In this document: one piece after another, positions 52,468 to 60,201 of the stretch | Numbering within the stretch: the stretch's first letter is position 1 | Layout of the letters: every line of letters begins with the position of its first letter | Origin: Gemmatimonadota bacterium | GTDB taxonomy: Bacteria; Gemmatimonadota; Gemmatimonadetes; Gemmatimonadales; Gemmatimonadaceae | Assembly: GCA_016714015.1 (NCBI GenBank) | Contig: JADJNZ010000006.1 | Span: 372,001-436,000, forward strand | Reading direction: 5' to 3' | DNA: 64,000 nucleotides | Program-made: the position numbers and the translations under genes | Notes under the pieces: generated by a model | What the model saw: only the letters and a program-made list of their open reading frames with translations | What the model was told of the DNA's origin: nothing | Databases searched by the model: none

Positions 52468-52884
52468 TCAGTCCAGCACCCGCTCCCGCTCGGCCGGCGT
52501 GAAGACCACGCACGCATCCGCCCCGCCGGCCAGGCGCCGCCGGCGCCGCGCGACCCAGTCGTACGCGGCATCGCCCACCGGGCGCGGGAGGAACCAGCCG
52601 AACCCGGCGAGCAGCGCCCAGAGCCCGCCGAGGTAGCGCGCGATCGAGAGGACCGCCGCATACCGCACCTCGGCGCGCTCCACACCGCCCTCGGTGTCGA
52701 TCCACACGAGCGAATCGACCGCGGCCGCGCGCGGATGCGCGGCGAGCAGCCGTCGGCCGGCCGCCCCCTCCCGTGCCGCGAAGCGCGCGTCACCCCGACG
52801 CCGGTCGTGCGCCAGGAGGAACTGCACCGAACGTGCGCAGAAGGCGCAGTCGCCGTCGTACAGGAGGATCGGGCCCGCGCTCAC
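52468..52884 (-). CDS. DCC-family thiol-disulfide oxidoreductase-like protein (DUF393)
   Basis: A 138-residue protein of the DCC/DUF393 family: ILLYDGDCAFCARSVQFLLA carries the DxDCxxC motif with a Cys-x2-Cys pair. Such proteins are predicted redox proteins of the thioredoxin-like fold. It starts at a GTG that overlaps the stop of the hydrolase gene (GTGA). A hydrophobic stretch (YLGGLWALLAGFGWFLP) sits in the middle. Function not established. Confidence 0.85.
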   Translation of the reverse strand: MSAGPILLYDGDCAFCARSVQFLLAHDRRRGDARFAAREGAAGRRLLAAHPRAAAVDSLVWIDTEGGVERAEVRYAAVLSIARYLGGLWALLAGFGWFLPRPVGDAAYDWVARRRRRLAGGADACVVFTPAERERVLD

Positions 52885-53603
52885 GGCGAGGCCACGACCT
52901 CGTGCTCCGCCACGAAGCGGCCGCTGCGCAGGAAGGCCACGAGCTGCCGCTTCACGTCCTCGCGGCGCATGATGAACGAGTGGCCGCCGCCGACCACCAC
53001 GTGCGCGGTCTCCTCCGCGAGATGCGTCTCGGGGAGCTTCACCGTCCGGTCGTCGCGCGCCGCGATCACGCCGATCTGCACGTCGCGCACGCGTGGGAGC
53101 TTCCGCACCGTCGCCGCGGTGTCGGCGCGAAGCTCGCTGACCGGCCGCAGCAGCCAGCCGGCGAACGGCGCGAAGGTGTTCGCGGCATGCGCCCCCTGGT
53201 TGGGCGGCGCGAGCATCACCACGCGCCCCACGCGCGGCGGGAGCGTGTCGCGCGTGAGCACGTACCGGATGACGATGTTGCCGAGGCTGTGCCCGACGAA
53301 GTGCACCTGCGTGTGCTGCGGCCCGACGGTGCGCGCCAGCTCGGCGCGCAGCTTCTCGCCGATCTCGGCGATGCTGCAGCAGTAGCTCGAGTAGCCGAAG
53401 TTGAGGACCTCGTACCCTTCCGCCTCGAGCGCCTTCTTGATCGGCCACATCGACATGGGCGAGCGGCCCATGCCGTGCGCGACGACGACGAGCTCGCGCG
53501 GCGCGAGCGAATCGGCCTGCGCCGCCGCCACGCGCGGCGAGGCGGCGGCGAGGACGAAGCCGAGCGCGAGGAGGCTTCGCCGGACGACGGTCAGTGCGGC
53601 CAT
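52881..53603 (-). CDS. Secreted alpha/beta hydrolase (lipase-like)
   Basis: A 240-residue exported alpha/beta hydrolase. A signal peptide (ending RVAAAQ) is followed by VVVAHGMGRSPMSMWPIKKA (oxyanion His-Gly), the nucleophile GHSLGN, and a C-terminal His in VVGGGHSFIMRR. It resembles EstA/PGAP1-like lipases. Substrate unknown. I chose the ATG at 53603, 6 codons inside a longer GTG reading, because it gives a cleaner signal peptide. It overlaps the DUF4286 gene by 13 bases. Confidence 0.85.
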   Translation of the reverse strand: MAALTVVRRSLLALGFVLAAASPRVAAAQADSLAPRELVVVAHGMGRSPMSMWPIKKALEAEGYEVLNFGYSSYCCSIAEIGEKLRAELARTVGPQHTQVHFVGHSLGNIVIRYVLTRDTLPPRVGRVVMLAPPNQGAHAANTFAPFAGWLLRPVSELRADTAATVRKLPRVRDVQIGVIAARDDRTVKLPETHLAEETAHVVVGGGHSFIMRREDVKRQLVAFLRSGRFVAEHEVVASP

Positions 53604-53890
53604 GCCATCAGCGCGCTCCACACCGCGCGTTCGAAGACGATCCCGTCCGGGAAGTGCGCCGCGACGTCGGCCCGCAGGCGCGGCGCGTGGGTGACGAGGT
53701 AACGCTCGAGCGTCTCGCGATCCGCCATCTCGTACCGGACGCGGAAGCGCCCATCATCGTCCCGCAGCAGATCCGCGCCCTCGAAGAGGCCTGTCAGGAG
53801 CACATCGGGGATGTGCCGCTCGCGCAGATAGACCTCGTAGCGACCCCGGAGGTCGTCGCGCACGCTGGCGGTGACTTCATACGTGATCAC
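53591..53890 (-). CDS. DUF4286-family small protein
   Basis: A 99-residue protein of the DUF4286 family: MITYEVTASVRDDLRGRYE at the start, then HIPDVLLTGLFEGADLL and YEMADRETLERYLVTHAPRL. The fold is ferredoxin-like (dimeric alpha-beta barrel type). Starts at a GTG with AGGAG upstream. It is first in a three-gene set with the hydrolase and DCC genes. Often called antibiotic biosynthesis monooxygenase-like, with no activity shown. Confidence 0.85.
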   Translation of the reverse strand: MITYEVTASVRDDLRGRYEVYLRERHIPDVLLTGLFEGADLLRDDDGRFRVRYEMADRETLERYLVTHAPRLRADVAAHFPDGIVFERAVWSALMAWPH

Positions 53891-53964
53891 GCGCGGTCTC
53901 CTGGGGCAGTGAACGGTCGGGGGCGAGCGCCCCCCGACCTGTCGGTACGGACCGGTGCCGCACC

Positions 53965-54864
53965 ATGTTCCATCATACCCCGGAAGCTCATCATCTCCTC
54001 CCTGCGGCGCCAGCCATCACTCGCATGCCCCTCCTCGCCGCTCCGCCGGCCACCGTGCGCACCCGCGACGGCCTCGACCTCCCGCTCCGGCACTGGCCCT
54101 GTGCCGCGCCGCGCGGCCGGATCCTGCTCGTGCACGGACTCGGCGAACACATCGGCCGGTATGCGCATGTGGCCGACTACCTCGTCGCCCGCGGCTGGGA
54201 CGTCGTCGGGTACGATCAGCGGGGACACGGCGGTGCCCCGGGCAAGCGGGGCGTGCTCGGCGCGGACGGTGACCTCCTCGCGGACCTCGACGCGGTGGTC
54301 GATGCCACGCGGACGTCCGCGCCTGTCCCGTTCGTGCTCCTCGGACACAGCATGGGCGGCCTCCTCGCGGCGCAGTTCGTCGCCGAGTCGCGGCGGCCGG
54401 TCGATGCGCTCGTCATCACCTCGCCGGCCCTCGATCCGGGGCTCGGGTTCGCGCAACGCCTCCAGCTCGCGATCGGTCTGGCGCTCGTCCCCGACCTGCC
54501 GATGGGGAACCAGCTCGATGCGACGAGGATCTCGCATGACCCCGACGTCGTCCGGCGCTACCAGACCGATCCGCTGGTGCACGACCGCGTGACGGCGCGA
54601 CTCGCCAAGGCGCTCGTCGATGGCGGCGCGGCCGTGCTCGCGCACGCCCCGCGTTGGTCGGTCCCCACGCTGCTCATGTGGGCGGGCAGCGATCACCTCG
54701 TGTCGCCCAAGGGGAGTGCCGCCTTCGCCGCGGCGGCACCGCGCAGCGTGGTCACCGCGCAGTGCTTCGAGGGGCTGTATCACGAGATCCTGAACGAGCG
54801 CGATGCCGCGCCCGTGTTCGCCGCACTGGACGCGTGGCTCGACCCGCGACGCGCCGCGCCCTGA
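53965..54864 (+). CDS. Alpha/beta hydrolase (monoacylglycerol-lipase-like)
   Basis: A 299-residue hydrolase of the MGLL/serine aminopeptidase S33 type. Visible are LLVHGLGEHIGRYAHVADYL (oxyanion), VGYDQRGHGGAPGKRG, the nucleophile GHSMGG, the acid in WAGSDHLVSPKG and the His in EGLYHEILNE. It would cleave monoacylglycerol or lysophospholipid. The true start may be the ATG at 54025, since the first 20 residues (His-rich, AAPAITR) are not part of the fold. Convergent with the membrane protein gene by one base. Confidence 0.9.
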   Translation: MFHHTPEAHHLLPAAPAITRMPLLAAPPATVRTRDGLDLPLRHWPCAAPRGRILLVHGLGEHIGRYAHVADYLVARGWDVVGYDQRGHGGAPGKRGVLGADGDLLADLDAVVDATRTSAPVPFVLLGHSMGGLLAAQFVAESRRPVDALVITSPALDPGLGFAQRLQLAIGLALVPDLPMGNQLDATRISHDPDVVRRYQTDPLVHDRVTARLAKALVDGGAAVLAHAPRWSVPTLLMWAGSDHLVSPKGSAAFAAAAPRSVVTAQCFEGLYHEILNERDAAPVFAALDAWLDPRRAAP

Positions 54865-54865
54865 C

Positions 54866-55285
54866 TCAGGCGGCGGGCGCGGGTCCCGACACGAGCCGCG
54901 CGGCGAGCCACCCGGCGCCCGGGATCCCCGCGGTCGCGACCAGCCACATCCACGGCGGATGCACGTAGGTCCCCAGGTTCACGAGCGTCGTCGACAGGAA
55001 CAGCAGCATGATCGCCCACACGTACATCGTGCCGGGGCGACCGGAGAGCTTCGTCGCGACGAGCCCCCCGGAGAACGGCGCGAGCACCCAGCCGCTGACC
55101 ATCACGAGCATCGCCCCGAACGGCGCGGTCGCGATGTGCGCATTCACCTGCGCCGTCACCCGCGGATCGAAGCCCGCCGGCAGCGGATGGATCATCGCCC
55201 CGAGCTTGTCCATCAGGATGACGACGAGCACCGCGACGGCCATGCCGCCGACGATGGAGAGGAACGAGCGCGCGATGGGAGGCAT
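54866..55285 (-). CDS. Hypothetical four-helix membrane protein
   Basis: A 139-residue membrane protein with about four hydrophobic segments (LSIVGGMAVAVLVVILMDKL, APFGAMLVMVSGWVLAPFSG, VWAIMLLFLSTTLVNLG, WLVATAGIPGAGWLAARLV). I do not know the family; it resembles small uncharacterised membrane proteins of Acidobacteria and Gemmatimonadota. It is 27 bases downstream of nothing on its strand (upstream gap 55286-55312 ends at the methyltransferase stop). Function unknown. Confidence 0.75.
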   Translation of the reverse strand: MPPIARSFLSIVGGMAVAVLVVILMDKLGAMIHPLPAGFDPRVTAQVNAHIATAPFGAMLVMVSGWVLAPFSGGLVATKLSGRPGTMYVWAIMLLFLSTTLVNLGTYVHPPWMWLVATAGIPGAGWLAARLVSGPAPAA

Positions 55286-55312
55286 GGGGATCCGGGGGAG
55301 GACGGGCGAAGT

Positions 55313-56083
55313 CTAGCGCCGACCGCCGGTGAGCGCGCGCCAGAGCACCCGGAGCGCCTGCCCCAACGTCGGATGGTCGGTCCATCGCTGCAGGCGCTGC
55401 CGCTCACCCTCGAGCCAGCCGACCTTCGCCTCGAACGCCTCGGGGTGCACCACGTCGCGCGGCGCCGGCGGCAACGGCGCCCCCGCGAACCGCGCATGGA
55501 GCGAGGAGCGGCGCGAGACGAAGACGAAGAGGTTCTGGCGATACCACCACGCCACGCGCGCATCGTCCCACACGGCGCCGCGCACCAGGTCGAAGCAGTC
55601 GTGGCCCTGCGCCGCGAACCGCGCGATCCAGCGCGACGCGCGCTCCTCGTTCACGTGCTCGGTGCCCCCCTGATGCGGCACGGCCGCGCTGAACAGGACC
55701 ACGTCCGCGGCGCGGCAGAGGTCCGCGACGAAACCGTCGGCGCGCGCCGCGGGCAGGTGCTCGGCGACCTCGACCGAGATGGCGAGATCATGGCGACCAT
55801 GGTCGGGGAGCGGTTGCGCGAGGTCGGTCGGATGGAACACGATCCGCGCGCTCCGCAGCTTCGCGCGATCCACCCACGGACCATCGAGCCCCGTGAGCAC
55901 GCGCGCGCCCAGCGACTCGGCGGCCGCGAGCCAGGCACCCTGGCCGCACCCCACATCGATCACGCGCTCCACGGCGAGATGCCCCATCACGAGCGGCAGC
56001 ACCACGGCGGCGGCGCGCGCCGAGCCGTCCACCTGGTCGGCGTAGAATCCGTCGTCGTAGCGCGCGGTGTCGGGCTGGGTCAC
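55313..56083 (-). CDS. SAM-dependent methyltransferase
   Basis: A 256-residue class I methyltransferase. The SAM-binding motif is RVIDVGCGQGAWLAAAESLG, followed by the acidic end of strand 2 (TGLDGPW). DLAISVEVAEHLPAARAD is motif IV-like and suggests a small-molecule methylase. Its C-terminal tail (about 200-256) is helical. The GTG at 56083 overlaps the stop of the upstream propeller gene (GTGA). The target is unknown. Confidence 0.85.
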   Translation of the reverse strand: MTQPDTARYDDGFYADQVDGSARAAAVVLPLVMGHLAVERVIDVGCGQGAWLAAAESLGARVLTGLDGPWVDRAKLRSARIVFHPTDLAQPLPDHGRHDLAISVEVAEHLPAARADGFVADLCRAADVVLFSAAVPHQGGTEHVNEERASRWIARFAAQGHDCFDLVRGAVWDDARVAWWYRQNLFVFVSRRSSLHARFAGAPLPPAPRDVVHPEAFEAKVGWLEGERQRLQRWTDHPTLGQALRVLWRALTGGRR

Positions 56084-57168
56084 CGGGCCACCCGCGCGAG
56101 CGTGCCGCCCTGCAGCGACCCGATGAAGAGCCAGCGCTCCGTCTCGAGGACGTCGGTCATCTTGGGGAACCCGCCGCTCGGGTCCTGCCGGTCGTCGAGC
56201 ACACGCCCTCCGGCGTCCATCGCGAAGATGTGCCCGTACTCCGCCGCGCGCGGGCGCAGGGCCATGGGGATGCGGACGATGACCTTCCGCAGGAACGGAC
56301 GCGCCGAGAGCGCGTCGAGCAGCGCGTTGCGCGGCGCGAAGAGCGCGACCCAGTATCGCCCATCGAGGCCGCGCGAGATGTTGTCGGGAAAGCCGGGCAG
56401 CCCCTCGAGGACCGGGGTCACGCGGCCGCGCGCGGCCCCGGTCACCGCGACGCGCACGATGCGGTACGCGCCGGTCTCGCAGACGAACACCGCCTGCTCG
56501 TCGGGCGTCATCGCGACGCCGTTGGCGAACTGGAGTCCCCGCGCGACGACCGACGCGCGGCCGGTGCGCGGATCCCACCCGATGAGGCGTCCGTGCCCAC
56601 CATGCTCGATCACGTCGAGCACGCTCGCCTGCTCGTCACTCTGCGCGCGCACACCGAACTTGGTCGACGCATCGGAGAGGTAGACCATCCCGTCGGCCGC
56701 CACCGCGAGGTCGTCAGCGAACTCGATGCGCGTGCCGTCGGCCGAGTCGGCGAGCAGGCGCACCGTCCCGGCGGTGTCGATCGCGAGCAGCCCGCGCTCT
56801 CCGTCGGCGACGAAGAGCGTTCCCGCCGTGTCGAAGTCGAGGCCGAGCGGACGGCCCTGCGTATCGGCCCACGCGACGGGATCGGTGCCGTCGGCGGTGA
56901 AGCGGAGGATCACGCCGTGCCGGGTGGACACATAGACGCGTCCCTGCGCATCCTGCGCCACGCCTTCCGGACCCTCGTGCGCGCCGAGCGGGATCGTGTC
57001 GAGGTCGGCCAAGCGCGTATTCGCGGCGAACGGACCGGTGAAGCCCGTGTCCGGCGGCGCGGCCCACGCGACCGGGTCGACGGGCACCGGCCAGAGCGCG
57101 AGGTAGGCGAGCGCGGCGGCGAGACCGGACGCGAGCACCACGAGGAGGGTCCTGCCGACGGGACGCAT
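56080..57168 (-). CDS. Membrane-anchored SMP-30/strictosidine-synthase-like propeller protein
   Basis: A 362-residue protein with an N-terminal membrane anchor (TLLVVLASGLAAALAYLALW) and a six-bladed propeller. Marks of the strictosidine synthase/APMAP/gluconolactonase group: HEGPEGVAQDAQGRVYVSTR, LQFANGVAMTPDEQAVFVCE and GLPGFPDNISRGLDGRYWVA. These enzymes are often Ca2+-dependent lactonases or esterases. The gene overlaps the methyltransferase by four bases, suggesting a shared pathway, perhaps modification of a lactone. The ATG at 57168. Confidence 0.88.
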   Translation of the reverse strand: MRPVGRTLLVVLASGLAAALAYLALWPVPVDPVAWAAPPDTGFTGPFAANTRLADLDTIPLGAHEGPEGVAQDAQGRVYVSTRHGVILRFTADGTDPVAWADTQGRPLGLDFDTAGTLFVADGERGLLAIDTAGTVRLLADSADGTRIEFADDLAVAADGMVYLSDASTKFGVRAQSDEQASVLDVIEHGGHGRLIGWDPRTGRASVVARGLQFANGVAMTPDEQAVFVCETGAYRIVRVAVTGAARGRVTPVLEGLPGFPDNISRGLDGRYWVALFAPRNALLDALSARPFLRKVIVRIPMALRPRAAEYGHIFAMDAGGRVLDDRQDPSGGFPKMTDVLETERWLFIGSLQGGTLARVAR

Positions 57169-57303
57169 GGCAGGAATCTCGGCGCGTCCGGGCCCCTCCG
57201 CGAGTGGGAGCGGACATCCGCCGGACCGCACGCGTCCCCTGTCGTGCGCCCACGGCGCAGGGCATCTTGAGGACTGCGAAAGACCCACGCCTGGAGCCCG
57301 TCC

Positions 57304-58548
57304 GTGACCGAAGGGAAGCCGCGCCCGCCGGCGCCGTCCGACCATGCCAGCGAGGCCGAGACCCTTGCCTCGCAGATCGTGAAGCTGGGCCCCGCCGAGG
57401 CCGCCGACGCGCTCGAGCGCCACAGCGATGCGATCGTCGCCGACGTGCTGCAGCGGATCAACCCGGCGTGGGCGGGCGACATCATCCCGCAGCTCGAGCC
57501 GGGCCGTCGCACCTCGGTGATGAACCAGGTGCCCCACGACGTCACGCAGCAGTGGTCGCGCAATCTCTCGTTCGAGGACGACACCATCGGCCGGTTGATG
57601 GAGCCGCCGCCGGCGACCTTCCGCACGCACGAGACGGTCCGCGAGGCGACGCAGCGGGTGCGCGAGGTCGCCAAGCGCGTGATGCTCACCTACCTGTTCG
57701 TGGTCGATGCGCAGGGCGTGCTCGTGGGCGTGGTCACCATGCGCGACCTCGTGGTGGCGGAGGATGACGACGCGCGACTCGAGTCGCTCATGCTGCGCGA
57801 CGTCTTCGCGCTCCAGCCCGCCGTGCCGCTCGCCGATGCGATGAAGCTCGTGGTGCACCGGCACTATCCGGTCTACCCGGTGACCGACGCCGGCGGCAAG
57901 CTGCTGGGGCAGGTGCGCGGCAGCGCGATGTTCGAGGAGCAGGCGATCGAGATCAGCGCGCAGCCCGGCCGCATGGTCGGTGTCGCCGAGGAGGAGCGGC
58001 TGCTCACGCCGTGGACGCGCAGCCTCAAGTTCCGGCATCCCTGGCTGCAGCTCAACCTGCTCACGGCGTTCATCGCCGCGGGCGTGGTCGGCCTCTTCCA
58101 GCAGACGCTCGACAACATGGTCATCCTCGCGCTCTTCCTTCCCGTGCTCGCCGGCCAGTCGGGGAACACGGGCTGTCAGGCGCTCGCGGTCACGTTGCGC
58201 GGCCTCACGCTCGGCGAGCTGAAGGCGGGGACCGAGCGGATGCTCGTCGCGAAGGAGGCGCTCCTCGGCTTCTTCAACGGCGCGCTGGTCGGCGTCACCG
58301 CGGGCACGGGGATGTTCATCGTCGCCACGGTCCAGGGGAACCCGGACCGCCTCGGGCTCTCGCTGATCGTCGCGCTCGCGATGACGGTCAGCTGCGTGGT
58401 GAGCGGGATCTCAGGGGCGCTCATCCCGCTCACGCTGCGCCGGGTGGGGGCCGACCCGGCGACGGCGTCGAGCATCTTCCTCACGACCGCCACCGACGTC
58501 GCGAGCATGGGCGTGTTCCTCGGGCTGGCGACGGTCTTCCTGACGTGA
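57304..58548 (+). CDS. MgtE-like magnesium transporter with CBS domains
   Basis: A 414-residue Mg2+ channel/transporter. An N-terminal domain (about 15-85), a CBS pair at about 95-220 (MEPPPATFRTHETVREATQR; LVVHRHYPVYPVTDAGG) and five C-terminal helices. FLPVLAGQSGNTGCQALAVT and TATDVASMGVFLGLATVFL are the MgtE pore and last-helix marks. CBS domains close the pore when internal Mg2+ is high. The start is GTG at 57304. The N-terminal domain is shorter than in classical MgtE. Divergent from the propeller gene (135 bases between). I saw no M-box riboswitch pattern in the gap. Confidence 0.92.
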   Translation: MTEGKPRPPAPSDHASEAETLASQIVKLGPAEAADALERHSDAIVADVLQRINPAWAGDIIPQLEPGRRTSVMNQVPHDVTQQWSRNLSFEDDTIGRLMEPPPATFRTHETVREATQRVREVAKRVMLTYLFVVDAQGVLVGVVTMRDLVVAEDDDARLESLMLRDVFALQPAVPLADAMKLVVHRHYPVYPVTDAGGKLLGQVRGSAMFEEQAIEISAQPGRMVGVAEEERLLTPWTRSLKFRHPWLQLNLLTAFIAAGVVGLFQQTLDNMVILALFLPVLAGQSGNTGCQALAVTLRGLTLGELKAGTERMLVAKEALLGFFNGALVGVTAGTGMFIVATVQGNPDRLGLSLIVALAMTVSCVVSGISGALIPLTLRRVGADPATASSIFLTTATDVASMGVFLGLATVFLT

Positions 58549-58604
58549 GGCGTCGCGCCGCGTTCAGGGCGCGCGGGGCGGCCGAGCAGGCGGCCGCGGG
58601 GGGT

Positions 58605-58939
58605 CCAGCCCCGGCGGAGGCCCCCGCCACCCCCGGCACGCCCGCGCGCCCAAGGGGGCACCCCGGGGGACGGGGGGCCCGGCGGCGCGGGGCGGCCCGG
58701 CCCGCCCCGCCCGGGGGGCGCGCCGCGCCGCGCGCCCGCCCGGGCCGGCCGGGGCCCCGGCCGCCCCGGGCCCCGCCGGGCCCGGGGCCGCCGGCGGGGG
58801 GCGGGGGGGCCGCGGGCCCGGGGCGGGGCGGCCGGGCGCCCGCGGGGGGGGGGGACGGGGGCGCGGGCCGCGGGGGGGGCGCGCCCGGGGGGCCAGGAGC
58901 CGCGGGGGGAGCGGCGGACGAGGCAGGGAACGGCGCGCC
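58605..58939. other. Hyper-GC block with no T and almost no A (possible assembly artefact)
   Basis: The 335 bases after the MgtE gene contain no T on the plus strand, and 58671-58854 contain neither A nor T (184 bases in a row). Several runs of G reach 7-11 (e.g. G11 at 58844-58854). The composition is far from the surrounding genes, though they are already GC-rich. No ORF with sense coding is seen here. The two genes around it converge, so a terminator might be hidden. It may be a real low-complexity element or a sequencing/assembly failure. Confidence 0.9.
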
Positions 58940-60106
58940 TCAGCGCGTGATGGGAGTGATGCGCAGGACGCGCCCGTTGGGACTGTCGGTCACGACGTAG
59001 ACCATGCCGTCGGGACCGACCGCGACGTCGCGGAACCGTTCGCGAAGGTCGCCGAGGTAGCGCTCCTCCTTCACCACGCGCTCGCCATCGAGCTCGAGGC
59101 GGACGAGCCCGCCCGGCGTCATCGAGCCGATCAGCAGGCTCCCCTTCCACCCGGGGATCGCATCGGCCGAGTAGAACGCGAGACCCGACGGCGCGATGAC
59201 CGGGTCCCAATAGTAGACGGGTTGCTCGAGCCCTTCCTTCGCCGTGCCCTCCCCGATCCGCGCACCGGAGTAGTCCCGACCATAGGTGATCACCGGCCAG
59301 CCGTAGTTCCGGCCGCGCTCGGGATGATTGAGCTCATCGCCGCCGCGCGCGCCGTGCTCGATGGTCCACAGCCGACCGGTCGCGGGATCGAGCGCCGCCG
59401 CCTGCGCATTGCGATGCCCGTAGGACCAGATCTCCGGCTGTGCGTCGTCGCGGCCGACGAACGGATTGTCCGGCGGGATCGTCCCGTCTGGGTTGATGCG
59501 CATGAACTTGCCCATCCCCTGCGTCAGGTCCTGCGCGCGATCGCGATAGCCCTGCCGGTCGCCCTGCGTGATGAAGAGCTTGCCGTCGGCGGCAAAGACG
59601 AGGCGTGAACCGAAGTGCCCCGCCCCGCGGAGCTTGGGGCGCTGACGATAGATCACCCGCACATCGGAGAGTCCCGCGTCACCGAGCGTCGCGCGGGCGA
59701 CCGCCGTGCCCGCGAGTCCGCCCTCCGGCTCGGCGTACGACAGATAGATCGTGCGATTCGTCGCGAACTGCGGGTCGAGTGCGACATCGAGCAGCCCGCC
59801 CTGTCCCTCGGCGTAGACGGTCGGCACGCCGGCGAGGGGCGCCGAGAGCATCCCGTCGGCGCCCACGATCCGCAGCCGCCCCGGCCGCTCCGTCACGAGC
59901 AACCGTCCGTCGGGCATGAACGCGAGTGCCCACGGGTGCACGAGGCCGCTCGTGAACGTCTGTGCGCGGACGACGTCCTCCCGGCTCGCCGGCTGCGGCG
60001 AGGCCGGACCGCCCTGCGCATCCGCGCCCGCGGCGCGGGCACAACCGACGACGACGAGCGCGACGAGCGCGACGAGCGGGAACGCGAGATGACGGAGCGG
60101 ACGCAT
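58940..60106 (-). CDS. PQQ-type soluble glucose/sorbosone dehydrogenase-like lipoprotein
   Basis: A 388-residue periplasmic lipoprotein (LVALVVVGC, Cys at about 22) with the GSDH beta-propeller. Family marks: EGQGGLLDVALDPQFATN, SYGHRNAQAAALDP and EHGARGGDELNHPERGRNYG (PQQ and Ca2+ site loop). It would oxidise aldose sugars, passing electrons to an acceptor via PQQ. No PQQ synthesis gene lies in the window. The ATG at 60106 gives a clean lipobox. Its stop (58940) is the right edge of the hyper-GC block. Confidence 0.92.
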   Translation of the reverse strand: MRPLRHLAFPLVALVALVVVGCARAAGADAQGGPASPQPASREDVVRAQTFTSGLVHPWALAFMPDGRLLVTERPGRLRIVGADGMLSAPLAGVPTVYAEGQGGLLDVALDPQFATNRTIYLSYAEPEGGLAGTAVARATLGDAGLSDVRVIYRQRPKLRGAGHFGSRLVFAADGKLFITQGDRQGYRDRAQDLTQGMGKFMRINPDGTIPPDNPFVGRDDAQPEIWSYGHRNAQAAALDPATGRLWTIEHGARGGDELNHPERGRNYGWPVITYGRDYSGARIGEGTAKEGLEQPVYYWDPVIAPSGLAFYSADAIPGWKGSLLIGSMTPGGLVRLELDGERVVKEERYLGDLRERFRDVAVGPDGMVYVVTDSPNGRVLRITPITR

Positions 60107-60201
60107 GGCGAGTCGGTGAGGGTCCCCTGACGATACAGCGTGGGCGCGCGCGTGGAAATGCTCGGCTTGCGACCTGCGCCGGCATGGGCTACCTGTCACC
60201 G

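Noticed and set aside
57169..57303. Possible M-box riboswitch before the MgtE gene
   Set aside because: The 135-base gap shows no recognisable M-box helices and is uniformly GC-rich; I could not support it by eye.
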